Made by a program: the position numbers and the translations under genes. DNA of 64,000 bases from Psychrobacter glaciei (GTDB lineage Bacteria > Pseudomonadota > Gammaproteobacteria > Pseudomonadales > Moraxellaceae), in NCBI RefSeq assembly GCF_014652895.1, contig NZ_BMZR01000002.1:1-64000 (forward strand). The letters run 5' to 3'. Below are positions 47,494 through 57,263 of this stretch, in pieces (positions within the stretch are counted from its first letter, which is position 1; every line of letters starts with the position of its first letter). The notes below the pieces were generated by a model, which saw nothing but the letters and a program-made list of their open reading frames with translations, searched no databases and had not been told where the DNA came from.

Positions 47494-49725
47494 TTAAGCT
47501 TTAGGCAAGGTAATGGTAAAGCGAGTCATTTTACCAAGCTCACTATTGACGTTGAGCTTACCGTCATACTCTTTTACTTGTGCTTTGATAATATCCAAGC
47601 CAACACCGCGACCACCATCTTCATCAGCGTGTTCTTTGGTCGAGAACCCTGACGTAAACAGTTGCTTTAATAGCTCACCCTGACTCATTTGAGCAGTAGC
47701 TTCTGCATCAAAGCGACCTTTGGCGATGAGTTTTTGGCGAATGCTGTCGTAATCGATACCCTGTCCGTCATCTTGCAAAGTGATAATGAGATCGCGGCTA
47801 TCACTCTGTATTTCTAGATCAATAGTACCAACGGCTGGTTTGTCAGCTGACTGACGTACCGCAGGCGTCTCAATACCATGTACCACAGCATTGCGTAATA
47901 GCTGAATACTTATTTCTTTGACGACATTTTTAAGATGGGCTGGTATCGCCGTGTGCGCTAACGTCTGACTGCTCAACTGCACTTGCTTACCTTGTCTTGC
48001 CGCGATGTCTTGCGCAAAACTTTGATAATAAGACAACTGATCATCATCCGACTCATCACTCAAATCAATATCATTACCACTTGCCACAGGCATGCTCATG
48101 GCTGACTGATGCGTTGATTGGTTTTCGCTAGCGGCTGGTGTCTTAATATTTGATGCAGGCGTGGCTGATGATGCTACCGATTGGGTCGCATGAGTATTGT
48201 TTGTTGCACTGACACTTTTTGGCGTGGCTTGGTTGATACGCTCACCCAATGTTTCGATGGTATTAGATAGGCTGAGCAAATCATCTAAATGCACTGCTAA
48301 CGGCAAGAAGTTGTTACCTGATAATTTGCCTTGATTTTGCAACGCATCCAGCTTGTCTTCCGCATCGGATGCAATCTTAGTAAAGCTGTGCAGTTTCAGC
48401 GCAGAAGCTTCACCTTTTAAGCTATGCATTTCACGATAGATTGCTTTTAATTTACCTTCGAGCTCAAATTGTGAGCTACCTGGGTTTTTCAAAATGTTAT
48501 TCATCTTGTCGATGTGCGCTTTGGTATTGGTAATAAATTCGTTAATGATTTTTGGATTGACGTTTAAGATGGTTGTTAACATCTCAATCTGCATGTCATT
48601 TTGTGAACGCTCTTTTTCTAGGCGCTGTTCTAAATATACGGCGTCTGAGACGTCATTGACGTTGACGAGAATACGAGCGATGTCTTTATTTTCATAAACC
48701 CGCGAAAACTTGAAGTCTAAATAACGACTGTCGGCACCATCTGCTCCGTGAGCATTGTGCAACATGACTTTGTTCAGTGGGTTTAAAGAATCGACCAGCT
48801 TTTCTTTCACACGCGGATTATATAGCTGCTCAATGAATTGGCGGGTGGTGTTTAGGTCTTTATCAGAAATACGACCACGCAAGACATTCGTAAAGTTTTC
48901 TCCTGCTAGGGTGTCAGCACCGATAATGTTGGTCAGTGCGCGAGAATGCTGCTGACCGATATTCAAATCTTTGTCTAGCAAGAAGAGACCTGTATTCACC
49001 GTCTCCATAATTTCTTGGGTTTCACGACGAGCGGCCAAAGCTTCTGCATCGGTATCACGCAGACGACGAACGAAGAAGAAAACGAAAATCAAGAAGTAAG
49101 CAAAGATAGCTGCAACACCTAATACCTGAATCAAACGGATAGTGTCGGCTTGGCGCTCAGCGTTGATAAATACCTCATCAGTGAGTTCATCTAACGATTC
49201 GTTAATAAACAAACTAGAGGTTTTGGCCTGCTCAACCGCTTGAATCAACTCATCAGAAGAATCAACCATGATGTTATCAGCATCTTTGAGATAGCTTTGA
49301 ATCTTTGGCTCCAAAAGTTGCCACTGCTCATTGGCGGCAGAAATTTTAGCTTGCGAATTTTCATTAATCTTTGGTAGCGTGTAGTCATTACCATCAAGAT
49401 CTGTAACCTGTCCACCCTGCCCAATCGCTGCAATTGAGTTGGTAATAAGTGCGGTGTTTTGTTCCAAACGCTCCAAAACTCGTTGAATATGCGGAGAGCT
49501 GGTGTCTTCACCATAGCTGCTATCTAAGTCAAATAGATCTTTGATTACCGCTTGGGCGCTATTAGCGACTTGGTTGGTTTGGTCAATTAGAACCGTGTTT
49601 CTTTCGAGCAAGCTGGATGTATAAAAAGTAAAGGCCAGCAAAGCACCAATCAATGATAAAAACAGTGCAATTGAAACAATTAGACTGCGATAACGTTTGT
49701 TGTCAACATTATGTGTGGTTGCCAT
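47494..49725 (-). CDS. Membrane CheA-like sensor kinase with internal phosphotransfer domain
   Basis: A 743-residue kinase. Helix 1 (about 14-36) and helix 2 (about 198-219) flank a periplasmic helical sensor of about 160 residues. A PAS-like domain follows (about 235-360), then a short coiled coil. An HPt/CheA-P1-like domain has phosphoacceptor H434 in YREMHSLKGEASAL. After an Ala/Ser/Thr-rich linker (about 500-560) comes a CheA-type ATPase: RNAVVHGIE (N612), DDGQGIDYD and GRGVGLDIIK. There is no normal DHp box and no C-terminal CheW-like P5 domain. I infer that the ATPase phosphorylates H434, which passes phosphate to the CheY-like protein next door. A periplasmic-binding lipoprotein gene lies 13 bases upstream. 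Confidence 0.85.
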   Translation of the reverse strand: MATTHNVDNKRYRSLIVSIALFLSLIGALLAFTFYTSSLLERNTVLIDQTNQVANSAQAVIKDLFDLDSSYGEDTSSPHIQRVLERLEQNTALITNSIAAIGQGGQVTDLDGNDYTLPKINENSQAKISAANEQWQLLEPKIQSYLKDADNIMVDSSDELIQAVEQAKTSSLFINESLDELTDEVFINAERQADTIRLIQVLGVAAIFAYFLIFVFFFVRRLRDTDAEALAARRETQEIMETVNTGLFLLDKDLNIGQQHSRALTNIIGADTLAGENFTNVLRGRISDKDLNTTRQFIEQLYNPRVKEKLVDSLNPLNKVMLHNAHGADGADSRYLDFKFSRVYENKDIARILVNVNDVSDAVYLEQRLEKERSQNDMQIEMLTTILNVNPKIINEFITNTKAHIDKMNNILKNPGSSQFELEGKLKAIYREMHSLKGEASALKLHSFTKIASDAEDKLDALQNQGKLSGNNFLPLAVHLDDLLSLSNTIETLGERINQATPKSVSATNNTHATQSVASSATPASNIKTPAASENQSTHQSAMSMPVASGNDIDLSDESDDDQLSYYQSFAQDIAARQGKQVQLSSQTLAHTAIPAHLKNVVKEISIQLLRNAVVHGIETPAVRQSADKPAVGTIDLEIQSDSRDLIITLQDDGQGIDYDSIRQKLIAKGRFDAEATAQMSQGELLKQLFTSGFSTKEHADEDGGRGVGLDIIKAQVKEYDGKLNVNSELGKMTRFTITLPKA

Positions 49726-49738
49726 CTTTTATAGCCCC

Positions 49739-50614
49739 TTATTTCGATTGCTCATTGGTAGTAGCGCTTTTAGTAGCTGGCTCAGACGCGCCTAACCACT
49801 GCTCATCGATTGCTTTAAACGTGCCTTTTTTCTCAAGCTTAGCAATCCCTTCATTGACGGTATTGATAAGCTTACTATTGCCTTTTGCCATCAGTATGAC
49901 TTGCTGTGCTGAAGGATTATCCGCGCCTTCATAAGGGACGATGGTGACATCATATTCTGGATGGTTTTTTGCCGTATATTGCAAAATAGGTAGATCATGC
50001 AAAATCACATCGACCTTGCCTTGCATTAAGTCTTCATACAGCAAAAAAGCCGTACTTCTAGTGGTCATCTCACTATATTGACCCATCGCATTTAGCTGAT
50101 CTTCTTGCTTAGAGCCTTCCATCGCCGCAACATGCATACCAGCTAAATCTTCTATGCCTTTGATTTTTGTGTCACTTTTGGCATACATGATTGAAGACGG
50201 GTTAAAAAAGTAAGGGTCAGATAAGCCATATTTTTCTGCACGATCATCTTTATAAGAGATACCTGATATCGCTAAATCACGACCGCCTGACGCCACACTG
50301 TCGAACATATTTTGCCAAGTTTCTTTGTAAAATTCGACCTTGAACCCCTGCTCTTCACCAAGAGCACGGATAGAATCAATATCAATCCCCTGCATATTGC
50401 CGTAGTCATCCTGGAACGAGAATGGAGGCATCGTCCCTGTGGTAGCAACCTTTAAGGTTGGCGCAGTATCAGGCAGTTTACTGACAAACTCGTCTTTACT
50501 TTCTGCTGCTATCGCCTTGCCAGTCGAGTTGGCGCTCTCTTGTGTAGAAGAATTACCACATCCGAATAAGCCAACACTTAACACAATCGGTAACATCCGA
50601 TATATTTGCTTCAT
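49739..50614 (-). CDS. Family 3 solute-binding lipoprotein
   Basis: A 291-residue periplasmic binding protein of the amino-acid type (SBP family 3). The signal peptide ends with lipobox LFGC at about residues 16-19. Motifs are TGTMPPFSFQDDYGNMQGIDIDSI near the N-terminus, then KIKGIEDLAGMHVAAMEGS and LHDLPILQYTAKN. No ABC permease or ATPase gene is present; the next gene is a membrane sensor kinase. A sensing rather than transport role is therefore inferred. AAGGATGGG precedes the ATG. It heads the operon. Confidence 0.85.
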   Translation of the reverse strand: MKQIYRMLPIVLSVGLFGCGNSSTQESANSTGKAIAAESKDEFVSKLPDTAPTLKVATTGTMPPFSFQDDYGNMQGIDIDSIRALGEEQGFKVEFYKETWQNMFDSVASGGRDLAISGISYKDDRAEKYGLSDPYFFNPSSIMYAKSDTKIKGIEDLAGMHVAAMEGSKQEDQLNAMGQYSEMTTRSTAFLLYEDLMQGKVDVILHDLPILQYTAKNHPEYDVTIVPYEGADNPSAQQVILMAKGNSKLINTVNEGIAKLEKKGTFKAIDEQWLGASEPATKSATTNEQSK

Positions 50615-50942
50615 ATCCCATCCTTAAAGTTTAAGGTTTTTCTAAATTTTAGTGAATAACAATCTAGCAAGGTCGAATAATCATTAAATAATATTTGCTT
50701 ACAGAAAGTTACTTAGGATGATAATTGAGCAACTCTGTGATTGCAATAATTATGTTTAGAGAATACATACAAATTGTTATATATAGCAAAGGCCGCATAT
50801 ATAATTATTATACATAAGTATATTTATTTACGCTTTATCGTATTTTAAGACCTAATAACGAGCGTTATTTTAATTTTATAAATAACATTTGTTTATTTTA
50901 ATAAGTAAAAATGTATATACATTTTTTTAGTACAAAGCACAC
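50615..50942 (-). promoter_or_regulatory. AT-rich region upstream of the binding-protein operon
   Basis: About 330 very AT-rich bases that must hold the operon promoter. It contains TATATA-rich stretches around 50780-50830 and the palindrome ATGTATATACAT at 50911-50922. I cannot select one promoter with confidence. Confidence 0.35.
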
Positions 50943-50983
50943 AAAAAAGCACTCACAACGCCTTTGACGTTTGAGTGCTTTTT
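50943..50983 (-). terminator. Intrinsic terminator of the MFS transporter gene
   Basis: Stem AAAAAGCACTCA/TGAGTGCTTTTT on either side of an imperfectly paired 16-base centre, about 50 bases after the stop at 51036. Confidence 0.85.
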
Positions 50984-51035
50984 AGGGAGTAAGTAAGGCA
51001 TGATTTAATTGATCATTTAATGGCTCATTTGGGAC

Positions 51036-52295
51036 TTATTCGGCATCATCAAGATTTAAATTACGATCTATCTGCCAAATCAAAAAGCAACCGAGACTCA
51101 TTAAAGAAAACATGGCAATACCGATTTTAAGTACTGGATTGACCGGAAATAGATTCAACAATAAACCGCCAAAAATACCCACGGAGAACATAAGAGAGCC
51201 TTGCAATGCACTTGCCATACCTGCGCGGCGTTTTTGGAAGGCTAAAGCAATCGCAGAGGCATTCGGCTGCGTCAAACCAAGACCCGCAATACAAAAGAAA
51301 ATACAGACCAATACTAGTGGTAGCCAGGCATCAGTACCTAAAAACAGACCTATCACGAATAGCACGCCTGCAGAAATAACCTGCATCATAGCACCAAAAC
51401 GCAGAATACTCAGGATACGAAAGCGATTGGTGAGCCATTGGTTCAGCTGCGTTAAAGCGACAAAACCAGCCGCATTCATGCCAAAGAGCCAGCCAAAATG
51501 GGTCGCCGATACCCCATACGTATCCATGATCAATTCAGAAGCCGAGCTGATATAAACAAACATCGCTCCCATCAACAGACCGCCACCAATCGCAGGATAG
51601 CTAAAGGTGCGATCTTTCAGTAAGTCCCAGTATTGACTCAGGACTTCTTTGGCGGGACGCACATTACGGTTTTCTTCAGTCAATGTTTCAAAAAAGAAAA
51701 ATTTGGTGAGTAATAAGTTGAGCGTGCCAAAAGCGGCTAAAAACCAAAAAATAGAGTGCCATGTAAAAAAACGCAAAAATACTGCACCAAGTGATGGCGC
51801 TAATATCGGCGCTAAACCCATCACCAATATCATGATAGAAAAGGCTTTGGCAGTTTGTTTGGCTGTTAGACGATCTCGAATCGCGGCACGGGTAACCACA
51901 GCCCCCACGCAAGCCCCCAGTGCCTGAAGGGTGCGTCCCACAAACAATACATATTCATCGTTTGTAGTTGCACAGATGATGGATGCGATGACATACAATG
52001 TCATACCTATATATAGAGGTTTGACGCGACCGACACGATCACTAAACGGACCATAAAACAGCTGACCAAACACCAAGCCCAAAAAATACGCTGGCACAGA
52101 ATTGGCCATAAAGGCAGTGGATACACCAAAGTCATCTGCCATCGATGGTAATGCTGGCAAATACATATCAATAGACAGCGGCCCTACTGCCACTATGAGT
52201 CCGAGCATCATGATCCATGCTACAGGCAAATCGGCAGAGCGCACTCGTTCAGAGGCAAGTGGTTTATTGGGCAAAGAAGACTTTGGAGCAGACAT
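51036..52295 (-). CDS. Bcr/CflA-type drug resistance MFS transporter
   Basis: A 419-residue member of the Bcr/CflA group of 12-helix drug:proton antiporters. The N-terminal signature SIDMYLPALPSMADDFG is at about residues 43-59, and motif A-like text is GQLFYGPFSDRVGRVKPLY. ATLQALGACVGAVVTRAAIRD-type helix 4 text is present. The substrate cannot be told from sequence. It is monocistronic with its own terminator. Confidence 0.9.
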   Translation of the reverse strand: MSAPKSSLPNKPLASERVRSADLPVAWIMMLGLIVAVGPLSIDMYLPALPSMADDFGVSTAFMANSVPAYFLGLVFGQLFYGPFSDRVGRVKPLYIGMTLYVIASIICATTNDEYVLFVGRTLQALGACVGAVVTRAAIRDRLTAKQTAKAFSIMILVMGLAPILAPSLGAVFLRFFTWHSIFWFLAAFGTLNLLLTKFFFFETLTEENRNVRPAKEVLSQYWDLLKDRTFSYPAIGGGLLMGAMFVYISSASELIMDTYGVSATHFGWLFGMNAAGFVALTQLNQWLTNRFRILSILRFGAMMQVISAGVLFVIGLFLGTDAWLPLVLVCIFFCIAGLGLTQPNASAIALAFQKRRAGMASALQGSLMFSVGIFGGLLLNLFPVNPVLKIGIAMFSLMSLGCFLIWQIDRNLNLDDAE

Positions 52296-52428
52296 AGTGA
52301 GACCGTTTTGTATAATGGTTATTATTTTATTATTCAGGCTTTGCGTGTGGCCAGTTTTTATTCAGGATAAAGGTATTCAAAATAAAAAACTGGCAGCAAA
52401 TCAATAATGCATATTTATGCACAGATAC

Positions 52429-52464
52429 ACAAGCAGACAGTGTTATATCTTACTGTCTGCTTGT
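52429..52464. other. Strong hairpin between the crotonase and MFS genes
   Basis: A perfect 13-bp stem ACAAGCAGACAGT/ACTGTCTGCTTGT with a 10-base loop, 75 bases after the crotonase stop. It lacks a T run on either strand, so it may mark a processed 3' end or a weak terminator. Confidence 0.5.
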
Positions 52465-52539
52465 ATTTCAATAGCTCTATGCTATTAATAAAATAAACAC
52501 TAACAACAAAAACAACCTTTCACGAAGTACCTAAGATTT

Positions 52540-53352
52540 CTAACGGAATTGGCGCTTGGCAAATGCAGTGCTGGCTTGCTTGGCTTTTCTGAGCGCAAGC
52601 TTACGGTTGCGACCTAACATCATCTTTAGCTGCCAGACTTTTTCTTGATATAACGTCAACGCTGATTGTTCGTACATCGCATTGATGACACGTTTACTGG
52701 CCAGTACGGCATCTGGTGAGCGCTCTGCAAATTCAGCAGCGAGCTGTTGTGCTTGTGCTAAGGGTGTCTCGCTACAGTGACTGACGAGACCTAACTCTTT
52801 GCCTTCGGTTGCATCAATCGTACGGGCACTCATCGCCAGCTCTTTTAAGACATCGACGCGAACCACGCCCAATGCCGACTGAGTCAATCCCATATCAGGC
52901 ACGAGCCCCCACTTGGCTTCCATAATAGACAAGTTACAATCAGGATGACTGATGCGCACATCACACGCCAGCGCCAGTTGTAACCCTGCACCAATACAAT
53001 ACCCTTCTAGTACCGCAATCACAGGGACAGGCACATCACGCCAAACCAAACAGACACGCTGAAAGAGGCTCTGCCAAGGTTTCATTAACTCCCAAAGTGC
53101 AAAGGCTTTATTTTTTGGATGGTTTAAGTCGCTCAAATCGATACCCGCACAAAACGTATCTCCAGCACCATTCAAAATCACCGCACGTATTGTTTTATCT
53201 TTGCTAATGCGACCTGCTACTTTAATCAACTCATCTATCATCTGAAAACTCATGGCATTCTTTTTTTCAGGGCGGTTTAAAGTAACGGTTAAAATATGGT
53301 CAGTCACACTCACTTGTAACGTTTTATACTGGTACGTGGCAATCGCGTTCAT
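52540..53352 (-). CDS. Crotonase / enoyl-CoA hydratase family protein
   Basis: A 270-residue crotonase-fold protein acting on acyl-CoA. Oxyanion-hole segments are CAGIDLSDL and YCIGAGLQLALACDV. The active-site acidic segment reads MEAKWGLVPDMGLTQ, where an Asp rather than the usual GG pattern follows the Pro, as in isomerase-like members. Hydratase or isomerase activity cannot be decided. The start at 53352 has AAGGA five bases upstream; an ATG at 53430 extends the frame into an unlikely hydrophobic leader. Confidence 0.82.
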   Translation of the reverse strand: MNAIATYQYKTLQVSVTDHILTVTLNRPEKKNAMSFQMIDELIKVAGRISKDKTIRAVILNGAGDTFCAGIDLSDLNHPKNKAFALWELMKPWQSLFQRVCLVWRDVPVPVIAVLEGYCIGAGLQLALACDVRISHPDCNLSIMEAKWGLVPDMGLTQSALGVVRVDVLKELAMSARTIDATEGKELGLVSHCSETPLAQAQQLAAEFAERSPDAVLASKRVINAMYEQSALTLYQEKVWQLKMMLGRNRKLALRKAKQASTAFAKRQFR

Positions 53353-53518
53353 AACAATCCTTATTAATAAATAAAATAAATATGCTGCTAATGATGCCAA
53401 TATAACAGGGTTATATCTGTCATATCGCATGAATAACTGACTGTCAGGATACCAGCCATCTATCTATCAATAAAAACCAGCCAATTTACAGGCAAAACCC
53501 TCTGATATATTATCTGCC

Positions 53519-56500
53519 TCAAATCATCTTCCACGTCATATCATTTTCACTCAGACGATGATAATTCAGCTGCGCATAAGACGATAAATCCAGCGCTTGT
53601 AAGTTATTTAATGCCGTTAATAACGCTTCATAATAGGGCTCAAGCATCGCAAACTGTGCAGGCGTAGTGTGCTGAATATTCAACAAGCTCTTGTCTTCCA
53701 AATCTTGGCTGGCCTGACGTAGCTCTGGTACACCAGTATAGCGACTACCGCCTAAGATACGATGGGCAATTTGTGCAAGAGCACTACGGTCACGGGCATC
53801 CCACGCTTGAGTGAGGGCGCGCTTTTCCTCATTGATCGTATCGAGCATCATAATTATAAGCTTGGCTGCGAGATCCGGTTTATTCGCTGAGCGAGTCAGC
53901 GCATCTTGCCAGTCTAAGATATGGGAGGTGCTCGTATCATTAGCGCTTAGGTCGAGGTTTGTGTGCTCGTCTAACTTATCCTCGGTACTTGCTAGTACCT
54001 CAGGGTTGCTGCTGCCTGATATTTGGTACGGAGGGTACAGTAGCGATGCTTGTCTTTGCTGTTGATAGCGCAAGCTTTCATAGCGTGGCTGGCTTTCGCG
54101 CAGCGTTCCTTGTCTATAGTCCTCACGAGGCTGGCTGTCCTTTAGATAGTCATCACGGATTTTTTTTAATGATAAAGGTCGGGTTACTTTTTGCTGATTG
54201 ACAGCTTCGGACACCTGACCATGATAATCGTCATTACCTTTAACCATCGGATAAGCCGGTGCTGCAGTGCCTACATACAAACCTAAAGATTTTTTCACAG
54301 CGGTATTCGTTAAGGGGTCACTTTGTACATCAAAACCTTTTGCATCAAAATCTTTAGTAGCGATATCAGTACCAACATCAGTACCGATATTTTGAGTATC
54401 AGCATTTTGAGTGCCAATCTCTTGCTCTGGATTGGCTCCAGTCACAGTGGTTAACTGCGGCACTGTCGTTGTGCGTCCTAGCCATTTTTGTAGCACTTGT
54501 AACAACTGTGGTTGGCTAATGGGCTTACCCACATAATCGTTAATGCCACTCGCCATGAGCTTGTCGCGCTCGTCAGCCAATCCATGTGCCGTCAACGCAA
54601 TAATAGGAATACGATTATCAGCATTCTCGATATTACGAATTTGTCGAGCGGCTTCATGCCCTGACATCCGCGGCATTTGTATGTCCATAAATATCAAGTC
54701 GATGCTGTTTTTATCTTGATTACTGGTTTTACTCTGAGCATTGGTTGTACTCTGAGTAGTGCTTTTGTCTTCATTATTGTTATCTTCAGAGTATAGGGAA
54801 CTGTTGGCGGCTTTACCCACTTCGTCGCGCGTTTCCGCTTTTGAAATCTGGGTCTTTTTCGACAAACTTTGCTTATCAGCTTTGGCGGTTTTGATGTTTT
54901 TGGTTTGTTGCTTGCTGATAAGCTCTATGGCTTCAAAACCACTATTCGCCGTAATCACCTGAATGCCAAGCTCACTAAGTAAGGCATCGAGCACCAGTAG
55001 GTTGGGCAGATGGTCATCAACTGCCAGCACGGTCACGCCTTTCCAGCGCGGCTCTTGCATATTTTTGGGTGCGCTGCGCTTCTGCGTATCAAGCATACCG
55101 TAGAGTTGGCGTTTGTCTAACGGCTCATACAATATATTGGCATGATAACGATTTAACAGCGCTTGATCGGCAGCGACCTGATAACCAAACACTGCCAGCT
55201 TGCCTTGATAATGCAGACGAATCTGTTTGAGCAGCGCCATCATATCGTCTTGTTTGTCATCATCGACGATGACCCAATCCCAATAATTGCCGCGCTCTTT
55301 TAGTGACTCAAGCACGCCTGGCAACGAATTGGCTTGGGTCAGCTTAATCGGTAAGTATTGCAAGCTGGCTTTGAGTACCTGTATCGAAGCAGGATGATTA
55401 ATCCATACCAACACATTGAACTCATCGGTGGCACTTGCCAGCGGTGCTAACACGGGTAGCGCAATCGTCTGTCCAGTAGCCGCCTCTAGCACATCGACAT
55501 GGGCTGGCATTCGAAACCAGAACGTCGCGCCTTGATTGGCAATGTTCTCTTGTGCATTATCATAAAAACCAATATCGCCGCCCATCAAACGGGTTAGTTG
55601 CTTGGAGATAACCAGACCCAGCCCCGTACCACCATACTGGCGGGTAATTGATGGATCGCCTTGGCTAAAGCTTTGGAACAGCATTTTTTGATCGGCCAAA
55701 GAAATGCCTTTACCACTGTCTTGTACGCTAATCATCAAGTAATTGTCGCGATGGTCATCTAAGCTGACACGCACTACCACATCGCCACTGTCTGTGAACT
55801 TAATGGCATTGCCCACGATATTGGTCAGTACTTGTTTGAGGCGCAAGGCATCACCATTGACGCGCATCGGCACATCATTATAGAACAGCACCGCCATGCG
55901 CAGCCCCTTTTCTGAGGATACCGGTGACAGCATGTCGACCACGTCATAGATGGTGTCATACAGGTCAAACTCATGACGATCGAGCACCAATTTGCCCGCT
56001 TCGATTTTAGAAAAGTCCAAGACATCATTGACCAAAGCAAGCAAGTGCGCTGACGATTTTCGTATGGTCTGCACATACAAGTCTTGTTCAGGATTGAGCT
56101 CGCCATGACGCGCCAGCAAATTAATAAAGCCGTCAATACTATTTAATGGTGTGCGCAGTTCATGGCTGATATTGGCCAAAAATGCAGATTTGGCTTGGCT
56201 GGTTGAGATGGCGGCATCACGTGCATTTCTGATAGAAATATTTTGCATTTCCATCTCATCAAAGGCCAAACGCAAGTCATCTTCGGTTTGCTCAGCATGG
56301 TCCTTAAGCTCTTGAAAGCTACCATGCAAACGGCGTAGAGTCCTAATTAAATCCTGTTGTAATAAATTCAGCTCACCAGTTGACTCGACCGAAGCGGGTT
56401 GGTATAGATTGTCGACATGGGTACGTTGTAATTGCAGGCGCAACTCATAAATTGGTGCAATCCAACGTTTTGAATAAATATTCAAACTCAGCAACAAGAT

Positions 56501-57094
56501 TAAAATAGTAAACAAGCCAGTAATGACCAGTGCCATGGCGATACGGTAACGGGCGATATAGAGCGGCTCGTTGTCCATGTCAATCATTAACCACAGCTGC
56601 TGACCGTCAAAATCACCCAGCATGCTGCCATAGGCGGTACCGATAGGTGTTGGCTTTTGCGATAAAAACTCCCCTGTCGTGGCGATCAGAGGCCACGCTT
56701 CATTCGCCCCATAGCCTACCGTCACCAGTACTTGATTGCCCTCGTCAATAATCGCAATACGCTGTACATGCTGCTCAGACTGCATACGCCCAAGCCTATC
56801 TTGGAGGCCGCTGAGTGTAACAGCTGATTTTTGCGGTGCCTCACTTGTATTGACATCATCTCTCGCTTGCTGACGCTGCTGCTCTAGTAGTTCGGGAATA
56901 CGCTCGGCAATCGTGGGTGTATAACGAATAAGCATCGCCTCTGCTAATGCTTCTTGCTCTGAGTTGCTGGCACGCATGGTTTCGTGAAAGACCAAGATAC
57001 CACCGACCGCTGCTAATAAACAGATCGGCAAAAACACCAATATAATCAGCTGACCATAAGCGCTGCTGGTATCAAAACGTTTCTTGTATGCCAT
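53519..57094 (-). CDS. gacS: Hybrid sensor kinase GacS/BarA
   Basis: This is the tripartite kinase that activates the GacA/UvrY regulator and the Csr/Rsm small-RNA system. Numbering is from the upstream GTG. Two transmembrane helices (about 20-44 and 190-212) flank a periplasmic domain. HAMP follows, then the DHp box with H317 (ANISHELRTPLN), the ATPase (NIVGNAIKFT, DSGKGIS and GGTGLGL), a degenerate receiver-like region (about 565-675), a receiver with phosphoacceptor D810 (LIFMDIQMP) and an HPt with H1117 (IAHRILGGSRYTG). About 68 low-complexity residues (736-803) are inserted inside the receiver, and about 180 lie before the HPt. The gene is divergent from cysM, as in pseudomonads. The ATG at 57094 is preferred over the GTG at 57112. 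Confidence 0.93.
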   Translation of the reverse strand: MAYKKRFDTSSAYGQLIILVFLPICLLAAVGGILVFHETMRASNSEQEALAEAMLIRYTPTIAERIPELLEQQRQQARDDVNTSEAPQKSAVTLSGLQDRLGRMQSEQHVQRIAIIDEGNQVLVTVGYGANEAWPLIATTGEFLSQKPTPIGTAYGSMLGDFDGQQLWLMIDMDNEPLYIARYRIAMALVITGLFTILILLLSLNIYSKRWIAPIYELRLQLQRTHVDNLYQPASVESTGELNLLQQDLIRTLRRLHGSFQELKDHAEQTEDDLRLAFDEMEMQNISIRNARDAAISTSQAKSAFLANISHELRTPLNSIDGFINLLARHGELNPEQDLYVQTIRKSSAHLLALVNDVLDFSKIEAGKLVLDRHEFDLYDTIYDVVDMLSPVSSEKGLRMAVLFYNDVPMRVNGDALRLKQVLTNIVGNAIKFTDSGDVVVRVSLDDHRDNYLMISVQDSGKGISLADQKMLFQSFSQGDPSITRQYGGTGLGLVISKQLTRLMGGDIGFYDNAQENIANQGATFWFRMPAHVDVLEAATGQTIALPVLAPLASATDEFNVLVWINHPASIQVLKASLQYLPIKLTQANSLPGVLESLKERGNYWDWVIVDDDKQDDMMALLKQIRLHYQGKLAVFGYQVAADQALLNRYHANILYEPLDKRQLYGMLDTQKRSAPKNMQEPRWKGVTVLAVDDHLPNLLVLDALLSELGIQVITANSGFEAIELISKQQTKNIKTAKADKQSLSKKTQISKAETRDEVGKAANSSLYSEDNNNEDKSTTQSTTNAQSKTSNQDKNSIDLIFMDIQMPRMSGHEAARQIRNIENADNRIPIIALTAHGLADERDKLMASGINDYVGKPISQPQLLQVLQKWLGRTTTVPQLTTVTGANPEQEIGTQNADTQNIGTDVGTDIATKDFDAKGFDVQSDPLTNTAVKKSLGLYVGTAAPAYPMVKGNDDYHGQVSEAVNQQKVTRPLSLKKIRDDYLKDSQPREDYRQGTLRESQPRYESLRYQQQRQASLLYPPYQISGSSNPEVLASTEDKLDEHTNLDLSANDTSTSHILDWQDALTRSANKPDLAAKLIIMMLDTINEEKRALTQAWDARDRSALAQIAHRILGGSRYTGVPELRQASQDLEDKSLLNIQHTTPAQFAMLEPYYEALLTALNNLQALDLSSYAQLNYHRLSENDMTWKMI

Positions 57095-57263
57095 ACTGGG
57101 GTTACTCTCCACTGATATTTTTGCGATAAATACTCATGCTGCTTTCACGTCTTATGTCGCAGCCAATAACTGGTGCTCGATATTATCTTAACAGTATTTT
57201 ATGAATGGCTGTTAAACATTCATAGCGCGTACCTTAACCTTTATAATCCCTACGAGAGAACCT

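Noticed and set aside
52429..52464. Typical intrinsic terminator for the crotonase gene
   Set aside because: The stem is perfect but no T run follows on either strand, so it is listed only as a hairpin.
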